Positions 7,368-16,614 are shown, counted from the stretch's first letter. The stretch: 32,688 nucleotides of DNA from Bacillus sp. HF117_J1_D (GCA_009928435.1 JAABNQ010000044.1:1-32688), one strand, 5' to 3'. Notes: generated by a model not told the origin, from the sequence alone. Numbers and translations: made by a program.

Positions 7368-7581
7368 AAGTGATGAAAGACTGTTTCAAAAGCTGGATGA
7401 ATTTGATGTGGAAGTGCCTGATTTTCCCATGCGAAAATCGAGGGTTGAAAGAGCGGGAAACTGGCTCTTTGATTCGGCTCGTCTCCCGGAATTCGAATTC
7501 ACTGAAAGAGGAATGGTTCTTGTGTTATTATTGCCTGTGTTTATTTCGGTCATCTCCGCCATTCCGCTCATATTTTTATAA
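7357..7581 (+). CDS. Small one-helix membrane protein, possible anti-sigma-like partner
   Basis: Protein of 74 aa. The first ~45 residues are charged and predicted cytoplasmic (SDERLFQKLDEFDVEVPDFP), followed by a C-terminal membrane helix (about 53-74, MVLVLLLPVFISVISAIPLIF). It overlaps the end of the sigma-region-4 gene by 11 bases. Start ATG 7357 is chosen over 7351 because GGAGGTG ends 7 bases before it. ECF operons usually encode a membrane anti-sigma factor immediately after, and often overlapping, the sigma gene. This protein has that position and topology but no recognised zinc-binding anti-sigma motif. Function is inferred from context only. Confidence 0.6.
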   Translation: MRDKSDERLFQKLDEFDVEVPDFPMRKSRVERAGNWLFDSARLPEFEFTERGMVLVLLLPVFISVISAIPLIFL

Positions 7582-7597
7582 AAGAAGGGATCACAAA

Positions 7598-7846
7598 GTG
7601 CTCATGCCCAAGCTCTCATTAGAGAAGAAAAGACAAATGATTCAGGAGATCCAAGAATTCTTTCTGAAAGAACGCGGCGAGGAAATCGGTGAATTTTCTG
7701 CGGAAATCTGTTTTGAATTTATTAAAGAAAGGCTTGGACCCATTTTTTACAATGAAGGCATCCGTGACGCCAGGGAAGTGGCGGAACAAAGAATGCAAAT
7801 GCTAGAAGAAGATCTATATGCTTTGGAAAAGAGGCTTACAGACTAA
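7598..7846 (+). CDS. DUF2164 family protein
   Basis: Acidic, mostly helical cytoplasmic protein of 82 aa. Features typical of DUF2164 are a short N-terminal Lys/Glu helix, the segment IGEFSAEICFEFIKERLGPI, the FYNEGIRDA motif and a Glu-rich coiled-coil tail. Function is unknown. A GTG start at 7598 is preferred because AAGGGA lies 7 bases upstream. An ATG at 7604 is the alternative. An in-frame extension to 7370 overlaps the previous gene and is not believed. It is the third gene after the ECF-like promoter and is followed by a strong terminator. Confidence 0.75.
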   Translation: MLMPKLSLEKKRQMIQEIQEFFLKERGEEIGEFSAEICFEFIKERLGPIFYNEGIRDAREVAEQRMQMLEEDLYALEKRLTD

Positions 7847-7897
7847 AGACCACCAGTATTCATTTAGCTGAAATGAATACTGGTGGTCTTATTTTTT
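7846..7897 (+). terminator. Strong rho-independent terminator
   Basis: A perfect 20-bp stem (7846-7865 with 7871-7890) with a 5-base loop is followed by ATTTTTT. It starts at the last base of the DUF2164 stop codon. Confidence 0.92.
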
Positions 7898-7907
7898 GAA
7901 AAGGGGT

Positions 7908-7990
7908 GGAGGGGTTAGCCCTCCTTTAGCGCGTTAACGCACTGGGGGTCAGACCCCTCTTTTGACCCCTCTTTTGGCGAGGAATCCTCG
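7908..7990. repeat. Cluster of palindromes and a 12-bp tandem repeat
   Basis: In 83 bases there are GGAGGG/CCCTCC (7908-7924), GCGTTAACGC (7931-7940), GGGGTC-A-GACCCC (7945-7957), a tandem duplication of GACCCCTCTTTT (7952-7963, 7964-7975) and CGAGGA-A-TCCTCG (7978-7990). It directly follows the strong terminator. The array looks like an intergenic REP-like element, not a gene. The stretch from 7991 to 8217 shows no gene. An orphan AAAGGAGG at about 8141 has no good start codon behind it. Confidence 0.65.
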
Positions 7991-8217
7991 ACAGGCTTTA
8001 TAATTTATAGTAATATAGTACCAGTAAATACCAATTGGGAATAAAAAGCAGCAAAAAATTGACTAAATGAAAAGAAAAGATTTGAAGTGAAATTGTACTT
8101 TACCCCTACTTACGCTGTTTTTATGGTAGATTAACAAAAAAGGAGGCTAAGGAAAAAAGTATAATTTAAAGGTTTTTTAGGTTTGATTAAAGGAAGAAAA
8201 ATGAATAAAAATTTTGT

Positions 8218-8226
8218 TGATATAAT
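8218..8226 (+). promoter_or_regulatory. Extended -10 promoter for the amino acid permease
   Basis: TGATATAAT is a perfect extended -10 element (TGnTATAAT). No convincing -35 lies 17 bases upstream. It is about 95 bases before the permease start, which leaves room for a leader. Confidence 0.55.
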
Positions 8227-8254
8227 GTAATCGCTTCCTAAAAAGAGGGGGAGT

Positions 8255-8305
8255 ATGAAATGGTTATGTTTAGGTGAAACAATTTCACAAATCCTAAATA
8301 GTTAG
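8255..8305 (+). other. Leader region: possible 16-codon leader peptide and a perfect palindrome
   Basis: After AGAGGGGG an ATG opens a 16-codon frame (MKWLCLGETISQILNS) ending at a TAG that touches the permease ribosome site. Within it is the palindrome GTGAAA-CAA-TTTCAC (8274-8288), enclosed by TTTAGG / CCTAAA (8269-8274, 8293-8298). The palindrome could be an operator, or the RNA hairpin could control translation. Spacing between the ribosome site and the ATG is short, so the peptide is uncertain. Confidence 0.35.
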
Positions 8306-8318
8306 AGAGGTCATTGAC

Positions 8319-9680
8319 ATGCAAGAAAATCTAGCAAGAGGTTTAAAGAACAGGCACGTACAATTAATTGCCATAGGTGGGGCAATTGGAACAGGTTTGT
8401 TTCTTGGAGCGGGGAAATCGATTCATTTGGCTGGGCCGTCCATTTTATTTGCTTATCTCATTACAGGCACCATTTGCTTTTTAATTATGCGTTCACTAGG
8501 AGAGATTCTTTTAAGCAATTTAAACTATCATTCTTTTGTGGACTTCGTTCAAGACTATTTTGGTGATACGGCAGCCTTTATCACTGGTTGGACATACTGG
8601 TTCAGCTGGGTCACAATTGCAATGGCTGATTTGACAGCGGTTGGGATTTATATACAATATTGGTTTCCGAGTGTGCCCCAGTGGATACCGGGTCTCATAG
8701 CATTGGTTTTGTTGTTATTGATGAATCTAGCCACTGTAAAGCTTTTTGGGGAATTGGAATTTTGGTTTGCATTAATTAAAGTCATTGCCATTTTATTATT
8801 AATCGTTGTTGGTATTTTTATGATTTTGAAGGGCTTTTCCACAGACGCAGGTCCATCAAGTTTCACCAATCTATGGAATCATGGCGGCATGTTTCCGAAT
8901 GGCATGACCGGTTTTATCCTTTCATTCCAAATGGTTATGTTTGCGTTTGCAGGTATCGAACTTGTAGGACTCACTGCTGGTGAAACAGAAGACCCAGAAA
9001 AGGTTATCCCGAGAGCGATCAATAATATTCCGATACGGATCATCATTTTCTACATCGGTGCATTGCTGGTAATTATGAGCATATATCCGTGGACAGCCGT
9101 TAAACCGGATGAAAGTCCATTTGTCCAAGTATTCGCAGCGGTTGGTATTGTAGCGGCTGCAGGCATTGTCAACTTTGTTGTTCTGACATCAGCTGCATCG
9201 GCTTGCAATAGTGCCATTTTTAGCACAAGCCGGATGGTCTATTCACTGGCAAAAAACCAACAGGCCCCTCGAAAATTCAAAAAACTGACAGCCCATAAAA
9301 TACCTTCTAATGCATTGTTCTTTTCAACTGGTGCTGTACTGGTAGTTGTCGCTTTGAACTATGTCATGCCGGAAGGAGTATTTACGCTTATCACGAGCGT
9401 TTCCACTTTTTGCTTTATCTTTATTTGGGGAATTACCGTCCTTGCTCACTTAAAATATCGCAAAACAAGGCCTGATTTAGCCAAAATGAGTAAGTTTAAA
9501 ATGCCACTGTTCCCATTTGCCAATTACTTAATCCTTGCTTTCTTCGGATTTATTTTGGTAGTGCTTGCACTTGGAGAAGACACCCGAGTTGCCTTGTTTG
9601 TGACCCCAGTTTGGTTTATTCTTTTGTTCGTCATAAATAAAATCCGGGTTATGAGAATAAAGGGTGCGGAACAGGCGTGA
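8319..9680 (+). CDS. D-serine/D-alanine/glycine-type amino acid permease (CycA/AapA-like)
   Basis: Amino acid-polyamine-organocation (AAT family) proton symporter of 453 aa with about 12 membrane helices. The N-terminus carries the family motif GLKNRHVQLIAIGGAIGTGL. Further CycA-like blocks are GWTYWFSWV, NLATVKLFGELEFWFA, FAGIELVGLTAGETEDPEKV, AINNIPIRII, VVLTSAASACNSAIFSTSRM and TRVALFVTPVWF. Similarity to E. coli CycA and B. subtilis AapA runs the full length, so uptake of D-Ala, D-Ser or Gly is likely, but neutral L-amino acids cannot be excluded. GAGAGG lies about 9 bases before the ATG. It is a single gene with its own promoter and terminator. Confidence 0.85.
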   Translation: MQENLARGLKNRHVQLIAIGGAIGTGLFLGAGKSIHLAGPSILFAYLITGTICFLIMRSLGEILLSNLNYHSFVDFVQDYFGDTAAFITGWTYWFSWVTIAMADLTAVGIYIQYWFPSVPQWIPGLIALVLLLLMNLATVKLFGELEFWFALIKVIAILLLIVVGIFMILKGFSTDAGPSSFTNLWNHGGMFPNGMTGFILSFQMVMFAFAGIELVGLTAGETEDPEKVIPRAINNIPIRIIIFYIGALLVIMSIYPWTAVKPDESPFVQVFAAVGIVAAAGIVNFVVLTSAASACNSAIFSTSRMVYSLAKNQQAPRKFKKLTAHKIPSNALFFSTGAVLVVVALNYVMPEGVFTLITSVSTFCFIFIWGITVLAHLKYRKTRPDLAKMSKFKMPLFPFANYLILAFFGFILVVLALGEDTRVALFVTPVWFILLFVINKIRVMRIKGAEQA

Positions 9681-9758
9681 CGGAAAAAGGCAATACAAAT
9701 AAAAAAGAAAGTGAAATTGTAGATTCTATTATTGACCAAAGTAAATGGGCAGGAGCCT

Positions 9759-9786
9759 GCGAGGATATATATATATACCTGCTTTT
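9759..9786 (+). terminator. Terminator of the permease gene (AT-repeat stem)
   Basis: GC...AGG and CCT...GC close a stem whose core is an alternating AT run (9764-9777), followed directly by TTTTT. The upstream GCAGG-AG-CCTGC (9750-9760) is an alternative pairing. Confidence 0.6.
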
Positions 9787-9796
9787 TCTACAAGTC

Positions 9797-9829
9797 GACC
9801 GGTTGGATTAAAGTCCGACCGGTCTATTT
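9797..9829. terminator. Second GC-rich hairpin before uvrB
   Basis: GACCGGTTGGA (9797-9807) pairs with TCCGACCGGTC (9814-9824) with one G-T wobble and a 6-base loop. A T run comes only after TATTTCAC. It could act as a back-up terminator. From 9830 to 10000 I see no gene. Confidence 0.5.
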
Positions 9830-10000
9830 CACTTTTTTACTTAAGACTCGAATTTTGGAACGTTTTCTATAGTGAAAGGGTGAATGGTAAGAAGCTGGAT
9901 TTGTTGTAATCACAATTGGGATTAGGCGAAGGAGCATTAAATCAGGGCGCCAATCACTGATAGAAATCAAGGTGAGTAACTTGATGACTTTACACGTTCT

Positions 10001-10014
10001 CGAAAGTACGTTCG
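10001..10014 (+). promoter_or_regulatory. LexA (SOS) box upstream of uvrBA
   Basis: CGAAAGTACGTTCG matches the Gram-positive LexA site CGAAC-N4-GTTCG with one mismatch (A for C at the fifth base). It is 113 bases before the uvrB start. Possible -10 elements (TAAAAT at 10047) lie downstream. This predicts DNA-damage induction of uvrBA. Confidence 0.75.
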
Positions 10015-10126
10015 CATATTTCTGGTTATGAAAGGCCCGTTTGTGGTAAAATGACTATATTGATAATTTTGAGTGAAAATACTGCAGAGTTTATAGATAT
10101 AGAAAGAAAAACGGGAGGGTGCTAGC

Positions 10127-12103
10127 GTGAAAAACCAGTTTGAAGTAGTATCGAAATACAAGCCTGCTGGTGACCAACCAAGGGCGATTGAACGTCTGGT
10201 CGAAGGATTCAGTTCAGGAAAAAAATATCAGACACTTTTGGGAGCGACGGGCACGGGAAAGACGTTCACTGTCTCAAATATGATAAGGGAAGTGAACAAG
10301 CCGACGCTTGTTATTGCCCATAACAAAACGCTAGCAGGGCAATTGTACAGCGAATTCAAGGAGTTTTTTCCGAATAATGCAGTTGAGTACTTTGTCAGTT
10401 TCTATGATTACTATCAACCTGAAGCATATGTTCCACAGACAGACACGTTCATTGAAAAAGATTCCAGCGTAAACGATGAAATTAACCGGCTCAGGCACTC
10501 GGCAACTTCCGCTTTGTTTGAACGGAATGATGTCATTATCATTGCCAGTGTATCCTGTATTTATGGCCTCGGTTCCCCGGAGGAATATCGGGATCATGTC
10601 CTGTCACTTCGAACAGGGATGGAAATTGAGAGGAACCAGCTTTTACGCCGGCTCGTTGATCTTCAATATGCTCGAAATGACATCGAATTTACAAATGGAA
10701 CGTTCCGTGTGCGCGGGGATGTCGTAGAGATTTTCCCAATTGCTCGCGAGGAACAGTGTATCCGCGTTGAATTTTTTGGTGATGAAATTGAACGAATTCG
10801 TGTAGTGGATGCTTTAACCGGGGAAATTGTTGGCGACCGAGAACACGCGGCCATTTTCCCTGCTTCCCACTATGTAACTGGTGAGGAAAAGCTAAGAGTT
10901 GCCATTCAGAATATTGAACTTGAACTGGAAGAACGGCTAGCTCAACTTCGGGCAGAGGAAAAATTACTTGAAGCCCAACGGCTCGAACAGCGAACAAGAT
11001 ACGATTTGGAAATGATGCGGGAAATGGGATTTTGTTCAGGGATTGAAAACTATTCCCGTCATTTGACTTTAAGGCCGGCAGGAGCCACCCCTTTCACGCT
11101 GCTAGACTATTTTCCAAACGATTTTCAAATTGTTGTTGATGAGTCACACGTCACGCTTCCACAAATTCGAGGAATGTACAATGGCGACCAAGCGCGGAAG
11201 CAGGTACTAGTCGATCATGGCTTCCGTCTGCCGTCTGCACTTGATAACCGCCCCCTCATGTTTGAAGAATTTGAGCAGCACATAAACCAGATCGTCTTTG
11301 TATCTGCGACACCCGGACCATATGAATTGGAAAAAACTCCAGAAATGGTTGAGCAGATTATCCGCCCGACGGGACTGCTTGATCCAACAATCGATATTCG
11401 TCCTATCGAAGGGCAAATCGATGACTTGCTTGGGGAAATTAATGAACGGGTTGAAAGAAACGAACGGGTCCTGGTGACGACACTTACGAAAAAAATGTCG
11501 GAAGATTTAACGGACTATTTAAAGGACGTTGGGATAAAAGTGCAGTATCTGCACTCTGAAGTCAAGACATTGGAACGGATAGAAATTATCCGTGATTTAA
11601 GACTCGGAAAATATGACGTTCTGATAGGAATTAACCTTCTGCGTGAAGGGCTTGATATACCGGAAGTCTCTTTAGTGGCTATTCTCGATGCGGATAAAGA
11701 AGGTTTCCTTCGTTCCGAGCGTTCGCTTATCCAGACAATAGGCCGGGCAGCACGAAACGCAAACGGGCATGTGATTATGTACGCAGATAAGATCACTGAT
11801 TCTATGGATCAAGCGATTAAAGAAACGAAGCGGAGACGTGCTATACAGGAAGAATACAATCAAAAGCATGGTATTACGCCAACCACGATCCAAAAAGATG
11901 TCCGCGATGTGATTCGAGCAACAACCGCCGCAGAAGAGACTGAAGAATACACATATGAAAATACAAAGAAATTAACCAAAAAGGAAAAAGACAACCTAAT
12001 CACTTCAATGGAGAAAGAAATGAAAGAAGCGGCAAAGTCGCTTGATTTTGAACGAGCGGCTCAGCTGCGCGATGCCATTTTGGAGTTGAAGGCGGAAGGA
12101 TGA
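10127..12103 (+). CDS. uvrB: Excinuclease ABC subunit B
   Basis: Damage-verifying helicase-like subunit of nucleotide excision repair, 658 aa, full length for the family. Walker A is GATGTGKT at about residues 39-46. The beta-hairpin motif [11 protein letters not shown] that clamps DNA lies near 92-103. The Walker B-type VVDESHV is near 337. Helicase motifs [16 protein letters not shown]-like and [14 protein letters not shown] follow, then QTIGRAARN. The C-terminal UVR domain (about 620-658, [20 protein letters not shown]) binds UvrC. The GTG start has GGGAGG 8 bases upstream. It is cotranscribed with uvrA, 7 bases downstream, and controlled by the LexA box. Confidence 0.98.
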   Translation: MKNQFEVVSKYKPAGDQPRAIERLVEGFSSGKKYQTLLGATGTGKTFTVSNMIREVNKPTLVIAHNKTLAGQLYSEFKEFFPNNAVEYFVSFYDYYQPEAYVPQTDTFIEKDSSVNDEINRLRHSATSALFERNDVIIIASVSCIYGLGSPEEYRDHVLSLRTGMEIERNQLLRRLVDLQYARNDIEFTNGTFRVRGDVVEIFPIAREEQCIRVEFFGDEIERIRVVDALTGEIVGDREHAAIFPASHYVTGEEKLRVAIQNIELELEERLAQLRAEEKLLEAQRLEQRTRYDLEMMREMGFCSGIENYSRHLTLRPAGATPFTLLDYFPNDFQIVVDESHVTLPQIRGMYNGDQARKQVLVDHGFRLPSALDNRPLMFEEFEQHINQIVFVSATPGPYELEKTPEMVEQIIRPTGLLDPTIDIRPIEGQIDDLLGEINERVERNERVLVTTLTKKMSEDLTDYLKDVGIKVQYLHSEVKTLERIEIIRDLRLGKYDVLIGINLLREGLDIPEVSLVAILDADKEGFLRSERSLIQTIGRAARNANGHVIMYADKITDSMDQAIKETKRRRAIQEEYNQKHGITPTTIQKDVRDVIRATTAAEETEEYTYENTKKLTKKEKDNLITSMEKEMKEAAKSLDFERAAQLRDAILELKAEG

Positions 12104-12110
12104 AACAGCG

Positions 12111-14996
12111 ATGGCACTAGAAAAGATTATTGTTAAAGGTGCACGTGCCCATAACTTAAAAGATATCGATGTCACGATCCCAAGGGACCAGCTCGTCGTG
12201 GTCACGGGGCTTTCTGGTTCCGGAAAATCCTCGTTAGCGTTTGATACTATTTATGCGGAAGGACAGCGGCGCTATGTTGAGTCATTGTCCGCTTACGCAA
12301 GACAATTCTTGGGACAGATGGACAAACCAGACGTTGATGCTATTGAAGGGTTGTCACCGGCTATTTCAATCGACCAAAAGACAACAAGCAGGAATCCACG
12401 TTCAACTGTTGGAACAGTGACGGAAATTTATGACTATCTTCGCTTACTGTTTGCTCGAGTGGGCCGGCCAATTTGTCCTGTCCATGGAATTGAAATCACA
12501 TCTCAGACAATTGAGCAAATGGTTGATCGGATTATGGACTATCCTGAAAAGACAAGAATTCAGGTGCTTGCTCCTATTATTTCCGGAAGAAAAGGTGCCC
12601 ATGTCAAGGTGATTGAGGACATAAAAAAGCAGGGCTTTGTTCGTGTGCGAGTAGATGGTGAAATTCTAGATATTACTGAAGACATTCAGCTTGAAAAAAA
12701 TAAGAAACATTCGATTGAGGTTGTGGTTGACCGGATTGTGATTAAGGAAGAGATCAAAGCACGTTTGGCAGACTCTCTTGAAACCGCGCTCGGTCTAGGC
12801 GACGGAAAAGTCATGATTGATGTGATCGGAAAAGAGGAGCTACTATTCAGTGAGCACCACGCATGTCCGAAATGCGGCTTTTCCATTGATAAATTAGAGC
12901 CGCGTATGTTTTCATTTAACAGCCCATTTGGAGCATGTCCGGAATGTGATGGTCTCGGATCGAAGCTTGAAGTCGATAAGGATCTTGTCATTCCAGATGA
13001 TTCTTTGACATTGAACGAAGGGGCGATCGCTCCCTGGATTCCTGTCAGCTCACAGTATTATCCGCAGCTTTTAAAAACAGTGTGCAAGCATTATGGAATT
13101 GACATGGACGTTCCTGTGAAGGATTTGCCGAAAGATCAGTTAAATAAAGTTTTATATGGTTCTGGGACCGACTTGATTCGCTTTCGTTATAAAAATGATT
13201 TTGGTCAGGTTCGGGAAAGCAACATCAGATTTGAAGGTGTATTAAAGAATGTGGAGCGCCGTTATCATGAAACAAGCTCTGATTATATAAGAGAACAGAT
13301 GGAAAAATATATGGCAAATCAGTCTTGTCCACGTTGTAAGGGTTACAGGCTGAAAGAAGAAAGTCTCGCGGTTAAAATCGAAGACAAGCATATCGGACAG
13401 GTGACAGAGCTCTCTATTCAGGATGCCTCGGAATTTTTCCAGACCATTCATTTATCCGAAAAAGAGATGCAGATTGCGCATATGATTTTAAAAGAGATCG
13501 ACGAGCGGTTGAGCTTTCTAGTTAATGTTGGCCTTGATTATCTAACATTGAGCAGGGCAGCAGGTACGCTTTCCGGAGGGGAAGCACAGCGGATCAGGCT
13601 GGCCACGCAGATTGGTTCCCGCCTAACCGGCGTATTGTATGTACTCGATGAACCCTCCATCGGGCTTCACCAGCGAGATAACGACCGCCTGATTGATACG
13701 CTGAAAAATATGCGCGATATCGGTAATACGTTGATTGTTGTGGAACATGATGAGGATACGATACTGGCTGCAGACTATTTGATCGACATCGGTCCTGGGG
13801 CAGGTGTTCATGGCGGGGAAGTGGTGGCCTGCGGTACGCCAAAAGAAGTGATGAAGCAGCCGGACTCATTGACAGGGCAATACTTATCTGGGGAAAAATT
13901 CATTTCGCTTCCGCTCGAGCGCCGTACTTCTGACGGTCGATTCATTGAAATAAAAGGTGCGAAGGAAAACAATTTAAAAAATGTGAATGTGAAAATTCCA
14001 CTCGGTGTATTCGTTGCTGTTACGGGTGTTTCTGGTTCTGGGAAGAGTACACTGATCAATGAAATACTACACAAATCTCTTGCGATGAAGCTTCATAAAG
14101 CAAAAGCCAAACCCGGAGCTCATAAAGAAATTAAGGGAATGGATCACTTGGAAAAAGTGATTGATATCGACCAGTCACCGATTGGACGGACTCCGCGTTC
14201 CAACCCAGCTACGTATACGGGTGTTTTTGACGATGTCCGTGATGTGTTCGCTTCTACAAACGAAGCAAAAGTACGAGGCTATAAAAAAGGCCGCTTCAGC
14301 TTTAACGTCAAAGGTGGAAGATGCGAGGCATGTCGTGGGGACGGGATCATCAAGATCGAGATGCACTTTTTGCCTGACGTGTATGTCCCATGCGAAGTAT
14401 GCCATGGTAAAAGGTATAATCGAGAAACACTAGAAGTAAAATATAAGGGGAAAAATATTGCAGATGTTCTAGATATGACGATTGAGAACGGATTGGAGTT
14501 TTTCGAAAACATTCCGAAAATCAAACGGAAACTGCAGACAATTGCTGATGTAGGGCTCGGCTATATGAAGCTGGGACAACCAGCAACGACACTCTCCGGT
14601 GGAGAGGCGCAGAGAGTGAAGCTAGCATCCGAGCTTCACAGGCGTTCAAATGGACGCTCCATTTACATTTTGGATGAACCGACAACAGGACTTCATGCTG
14701 ATGATATAGCAAGGCTATTAAACGTTCTACAGCGGCTTGTTGATAATGGTAACACGGTTCTCGTTATTGAGCATAATCTGGATGTGATTAAGACAACCGA
14801 TTATATCATTGATCTCGGGCCGGAAGGCGGTGATAAGGGTGGAACCATTGTTGCTACAGGAACGCCTGAAAAAATTGCAAGTTCCCCTGAATCCCACACA
14901 GGCCAATATTTGCAGCCGATTTTAGAAAGGGATAGGGCACGCATGAAACGTCTAATCGCCTCTCAAGAAATGAAAGAAAAAGCCATTGCCAAGTAA
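12111..14996 (+). CDS. uvrA: Excinuclease ABC subunit A
   Basis: Damage-recognition ATPase of nucleotide excision repair, 961 aa, with two ABC modules. First Walker A is GLSGSGKS at 33-40, second GVSGSGKS near 638-645. ABC signatures LSGGEAQR occur near 488 and 829, each followed by a DEP(S/T) Walker B. Zinc-binding cysteines are visible near 252-280 (CPKC and CPEC) and near 738-764 (CEAC and CEVC), the latter in the DNA-binding zinc finger. A dimer of UvrA loads UvrB on lesions. GGAAGG precedes the ATG within the uvrB tail. No clear terminator follows, and a sigma-W promoter begins 14 bases after the stop. Confidence 0.98.
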   Translation: MALEKIIVKGARAHNLKDIDVTIPRDQLVVVTGLSGSGKSSLAFDTIYAEGQRRYVESLSAYARQFLGQMDKPDVDAIEGLSPAISIDQKTTSRNPRSTVGTVTEIYDYLRLLFARVGRPICPVHGIEITSQTIEQMVDRIMDYPEKTRIQVLAPIISGRKGAHVKVIEDIKKQGFVRVRVDGEILDITEDIQLEKNKKHSIEVVVDRIVIKEEIKARLADSLETALGLGDGKVMIDVIGKEELLFSEHHACPKCGFSIDKLEPRMFSFNSPFGACPECDGLGSKLEVDKDLVIPDDSLTLNEGAIAPWIPVSSQYYPQLLKTVCKHYGIDMDVPVKDLPKDQLNKVLYGSGTDLIRFRYKNDFGQVRESNIRFEGVLKNVERRYHETSSDYIREQMEKYMANQSCPRCKGYRLKEESLAVKIEDKHIGQVTELSIQDASEFFQTIHLSEKEMQIAHMILKEIDERLSFLVNVGLDYLTLSRAAGTLSGGEAQRIRLATQIGSRLTGVLYVLDEPSIGLHQRDNDRLIDTLKNMRDIGNTLIVVEHDEDTILAADYLIDIGPGAGVHGGEVVACGTPKEVMKQPDSLTGQYLSGEKFISLPLERRTSDGRFIEIKGAKENNLKNVNVKIPLGVFVAVTGVSGSGKSTLINEILHKSLAMKLHKAKAKPGAHKEIKGMDHLEKVIDIDQSPIGRTPRSNPATYTGVFDDVRDVFASTNEAKVRGYKKGRFSFNVKGGRCEACRGDGIIKIEMHFLPDVYVPCEVCHGKRYNRETLEVKYKGKNIADVLDMTIENGLEFFENIPKIKRKLQTIADVGLGYMKLGQPATTLSGGEAQRVKLASELHRRSNGRSIYILDEPTTGLHADDIARLLNVLQRLVDNGNTVLVIEHNLDVIKTTDYIIDLGPEGGDKGGTIVATGTPEKIASSPESHTGQYLQPILERDRARMKRLIASQEMKEKAIAK

Positions 14997-15009
14997 TTTT
15001 TGCTGAAAA

Positions 15010-15035
15010 TGAAACATTTTTCTATTCATCTCGTA
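15010..15035 (+). promoter_or_regulatory. Sigma-W-type promoter for yvlB-yvlD
   Basis: TGAAAC, a 16-base spacer and CGTA exactly fit the B. subtilis sigma-W consensus (TGAAAC-N16-CGTA). It is 35 bases before the yvlB start. In B. subtilis the yvlABCD operon is a member of the sigma-W cell-envelope-stress regulon, so the promoter call and the gene identities support each other. Confidence 0.85.
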
Positions 15036-15069
15036 TTACATGGAAGATGAAAAAATAGGAGGATTGACC

Positions 15070-16254
15070 ATGAATCAGGATCGAAAACGAATACTTGAAA
15101 TGGTACAAGAGGGAAAGCTGTCGGCTCAGGAAGCAATCGTTTTGCTCGATGCATTAGAAAACGGGAATGCTGAAGGCGCAAAGGAAGAGCCTTCAAACCT
15201 TGAAGAGCAATGGACGGGAACACCTCCACAGGCCGAGTCGAAAGCGGAATCCAATTCAGGCTCGGCTCATGGGTCAACACAAAATGAACAGAGTAAATCG
15301 AAGGAATCGGGTTCGGGCGATGACACTTTCTATTCGCAAATTGAGCAAGCTGGTGAGAGAATTTTCGATTTTGTCAATACAGCTCTTCGTAAAATCAAGG
15401 ATATAGATTGGCAGATCACTCAATCAGTGGAAGTGCCTCATGTTTTCCAGCAGGCGGATGAGCAAATTGAACGAGTCGATATTGATATAGCCAATGGTCC
15501 AGTTCGTGTCATCGCATGGGAGCAGCAGGAAGTCCGTGTAGAATGCCAAGCGAAGGTATATCGTGTGGAAGATCGCGATGAGGGGCGTAGTTACTTCCTT
15601 GATAACACTATTTTCTCTCAGGATAATGGAATGTTGTGTTTTGCGACGAAATCTAAGTGGATGCGTGTAGAAACAACCGTGTATATTCCAAAAAAACTCT
15701 TTAAAAAAATAGCGGTTCGTGTGTTCAATGGCGAAATGACAGGTGAACTGCTGGAAACCGAGCATCTGATTGTAAAAACAACGAACGGAAAAGTTGATTT
15801 GACTGGTATTTCAGGGAAGAAGCTTGATGTGGATACAGTAAATGGTCAAATAAAAGTGGTTGATTTAAATGCAGACCGGGTTGAGGCTGAAACAGTGAAC
15901 GGTGCAATTGACCTGTCAGGGTGCTACAAAAAAGCTGAATTGAAATCTTTTAATGGGAACATTCAGTGTACATTGGAGAAGTCCGGAGCTGAACTGATAG
16001 AAGCTAAAGCAGTGACGGGAAATATTCATGTAAATCTTCCGGATACTGCGACGATTGACGGGGAAGTCCGATCCAATCTCGGAAGCTACAAGTTAGATTT
16101 GGAGGGCATTAACGTTCTTCATGAGAAGAAGGAAGTTATCCAAAAACAAATGAAATTCAAACGCAATGGCTTGGATGACCATACGCTATATCTTGAAGCA
16201 GATACAAAAACCGGCTCCGTCTTCATTCGAAAAGCGAACCCAAAAGGTGTATAA
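15070..16254 (+). CDS. yvlB: YvlB-like envelope-stress protein (DUF4097, adhesin-like beta-helix)
   Basis: Protein of 394 aa. An N-terminal short helical SHOCT-like module (about 1-32: RKRILEMVQEGKLSAQEAIV) is followed by a low-complexity Ser/Glu/Gly linker (about 40-95) and a DUF4097 domain made of repeating beta strands (TTNGKVDLTGISGKKLDVDT and related ~20-residue repeats, about 135-385). No signal peptide is seen. GGAGGATTGACC places the start at ATG 15070, not the in-frame 15040. B. subtilis YvlB is in the sigma-W regulon and of unclear biochemical role. It is followed 3 bases later by yvlD; yvlA and yvlC are absent. Confidence 0.85.
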   Translation: MNQDRKRILEMVQEGKLSAQEAIVLLDALENGNAEGAKEEPSNLEEQWTGTPPQAESKAESNSGSAHGSTQNEQSKSKESGSGDDTFYSQIEQAGERIFDFVNTALRKIKDIDWQITQSVEVPHVFQQADEQIERVDIDIANGPVRVIAWEQQEVRVECQAKVYRVEDRDEGRSYFLDNTIFSQDNGMLCFATKSKWMRVETTVYIPKKLFKKIAVRVFNGEMTGELLETEHLIVKTTNGKVDLTGISGKKLDVDTVNGQIKVVDLNADRVEAETVNGAIDLSGCYKKAELKSFNGNIQCTLEKSGAELIEAKAVTGNIHVNLPDTATIDGEVRSNLGSYKLDLEGINVLHEKKEVIQKQMKFKRNGLDDHTLYLEADTKTGSVFIRKANPKGV

Positions 16255-16257
16255 AGC

Positions 16258-16614
16258 ATGAGATGGTTAATTGGAATTCTCATCAACGCAGTTCTTTTCA
16301 TCGCTTTTGCCGGTTACTTTGAAGGATTCCATGTCTCAAGCTTTGGAGCGGCTGTTGCGGCAAGCCTTGTGCTGTCAGTATTGAACGTATTGGTGAGGCC
16401 GCTCCTCATCCTTTTGACCTTGCCCATCACCTTGCTGACACTTGGATTCTTCTTATTAGTGATTAACGCCGTCACATTGTCAATGACTGACGCCATCATG
16501 GGCAGTAAATTAGAAATCGACGGATTTGGACTTACCTTCTTGATTGCAGTGATCATGGTATTGGTCAATTTAATCATTCAAAAGACAATACTAAATCCTG
16601 ATCGCAATAAATAA
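16258..16614 (+). CDS. yvlD: YvlD-like small membrane protein (phage holin family 4-like)
   Basis: Hydrophobic protein of 118 aa with four membrane segments (about 3-22, 28-46, 50-72 and 88-110) and a short basic tail. The region VLNVLVRPLLILLTLPITLLTLG is characteristic of the YvlD family. Members are named after phage holins but are chromosomal and of unknown function. In B. subtilis it belongs to the sigma-W operon with yvlB. Here it starts 3 bases after the yvlB stop, so the two are cotranscribed. Confidence 0.85.
   Translation: MRWLIGILINAVLFIAFAGYFEGFHVSSFGAAVAASLVLSVLNVLVRPLLILLTLPITLLTLGFFLLVINAVTLSMTDAIMGSKLEIDGFGLTFLIAVIMVLVNLIIQKTILNPDRNK

Noticed and set aside
7370-7597. N-terminal extension of the DUF2164 gene to an ATG at 7370
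   Set aside because: It overlaps the preceding gene almost completely, reads as a frame shadow, and a good ribosome site marks 7598.
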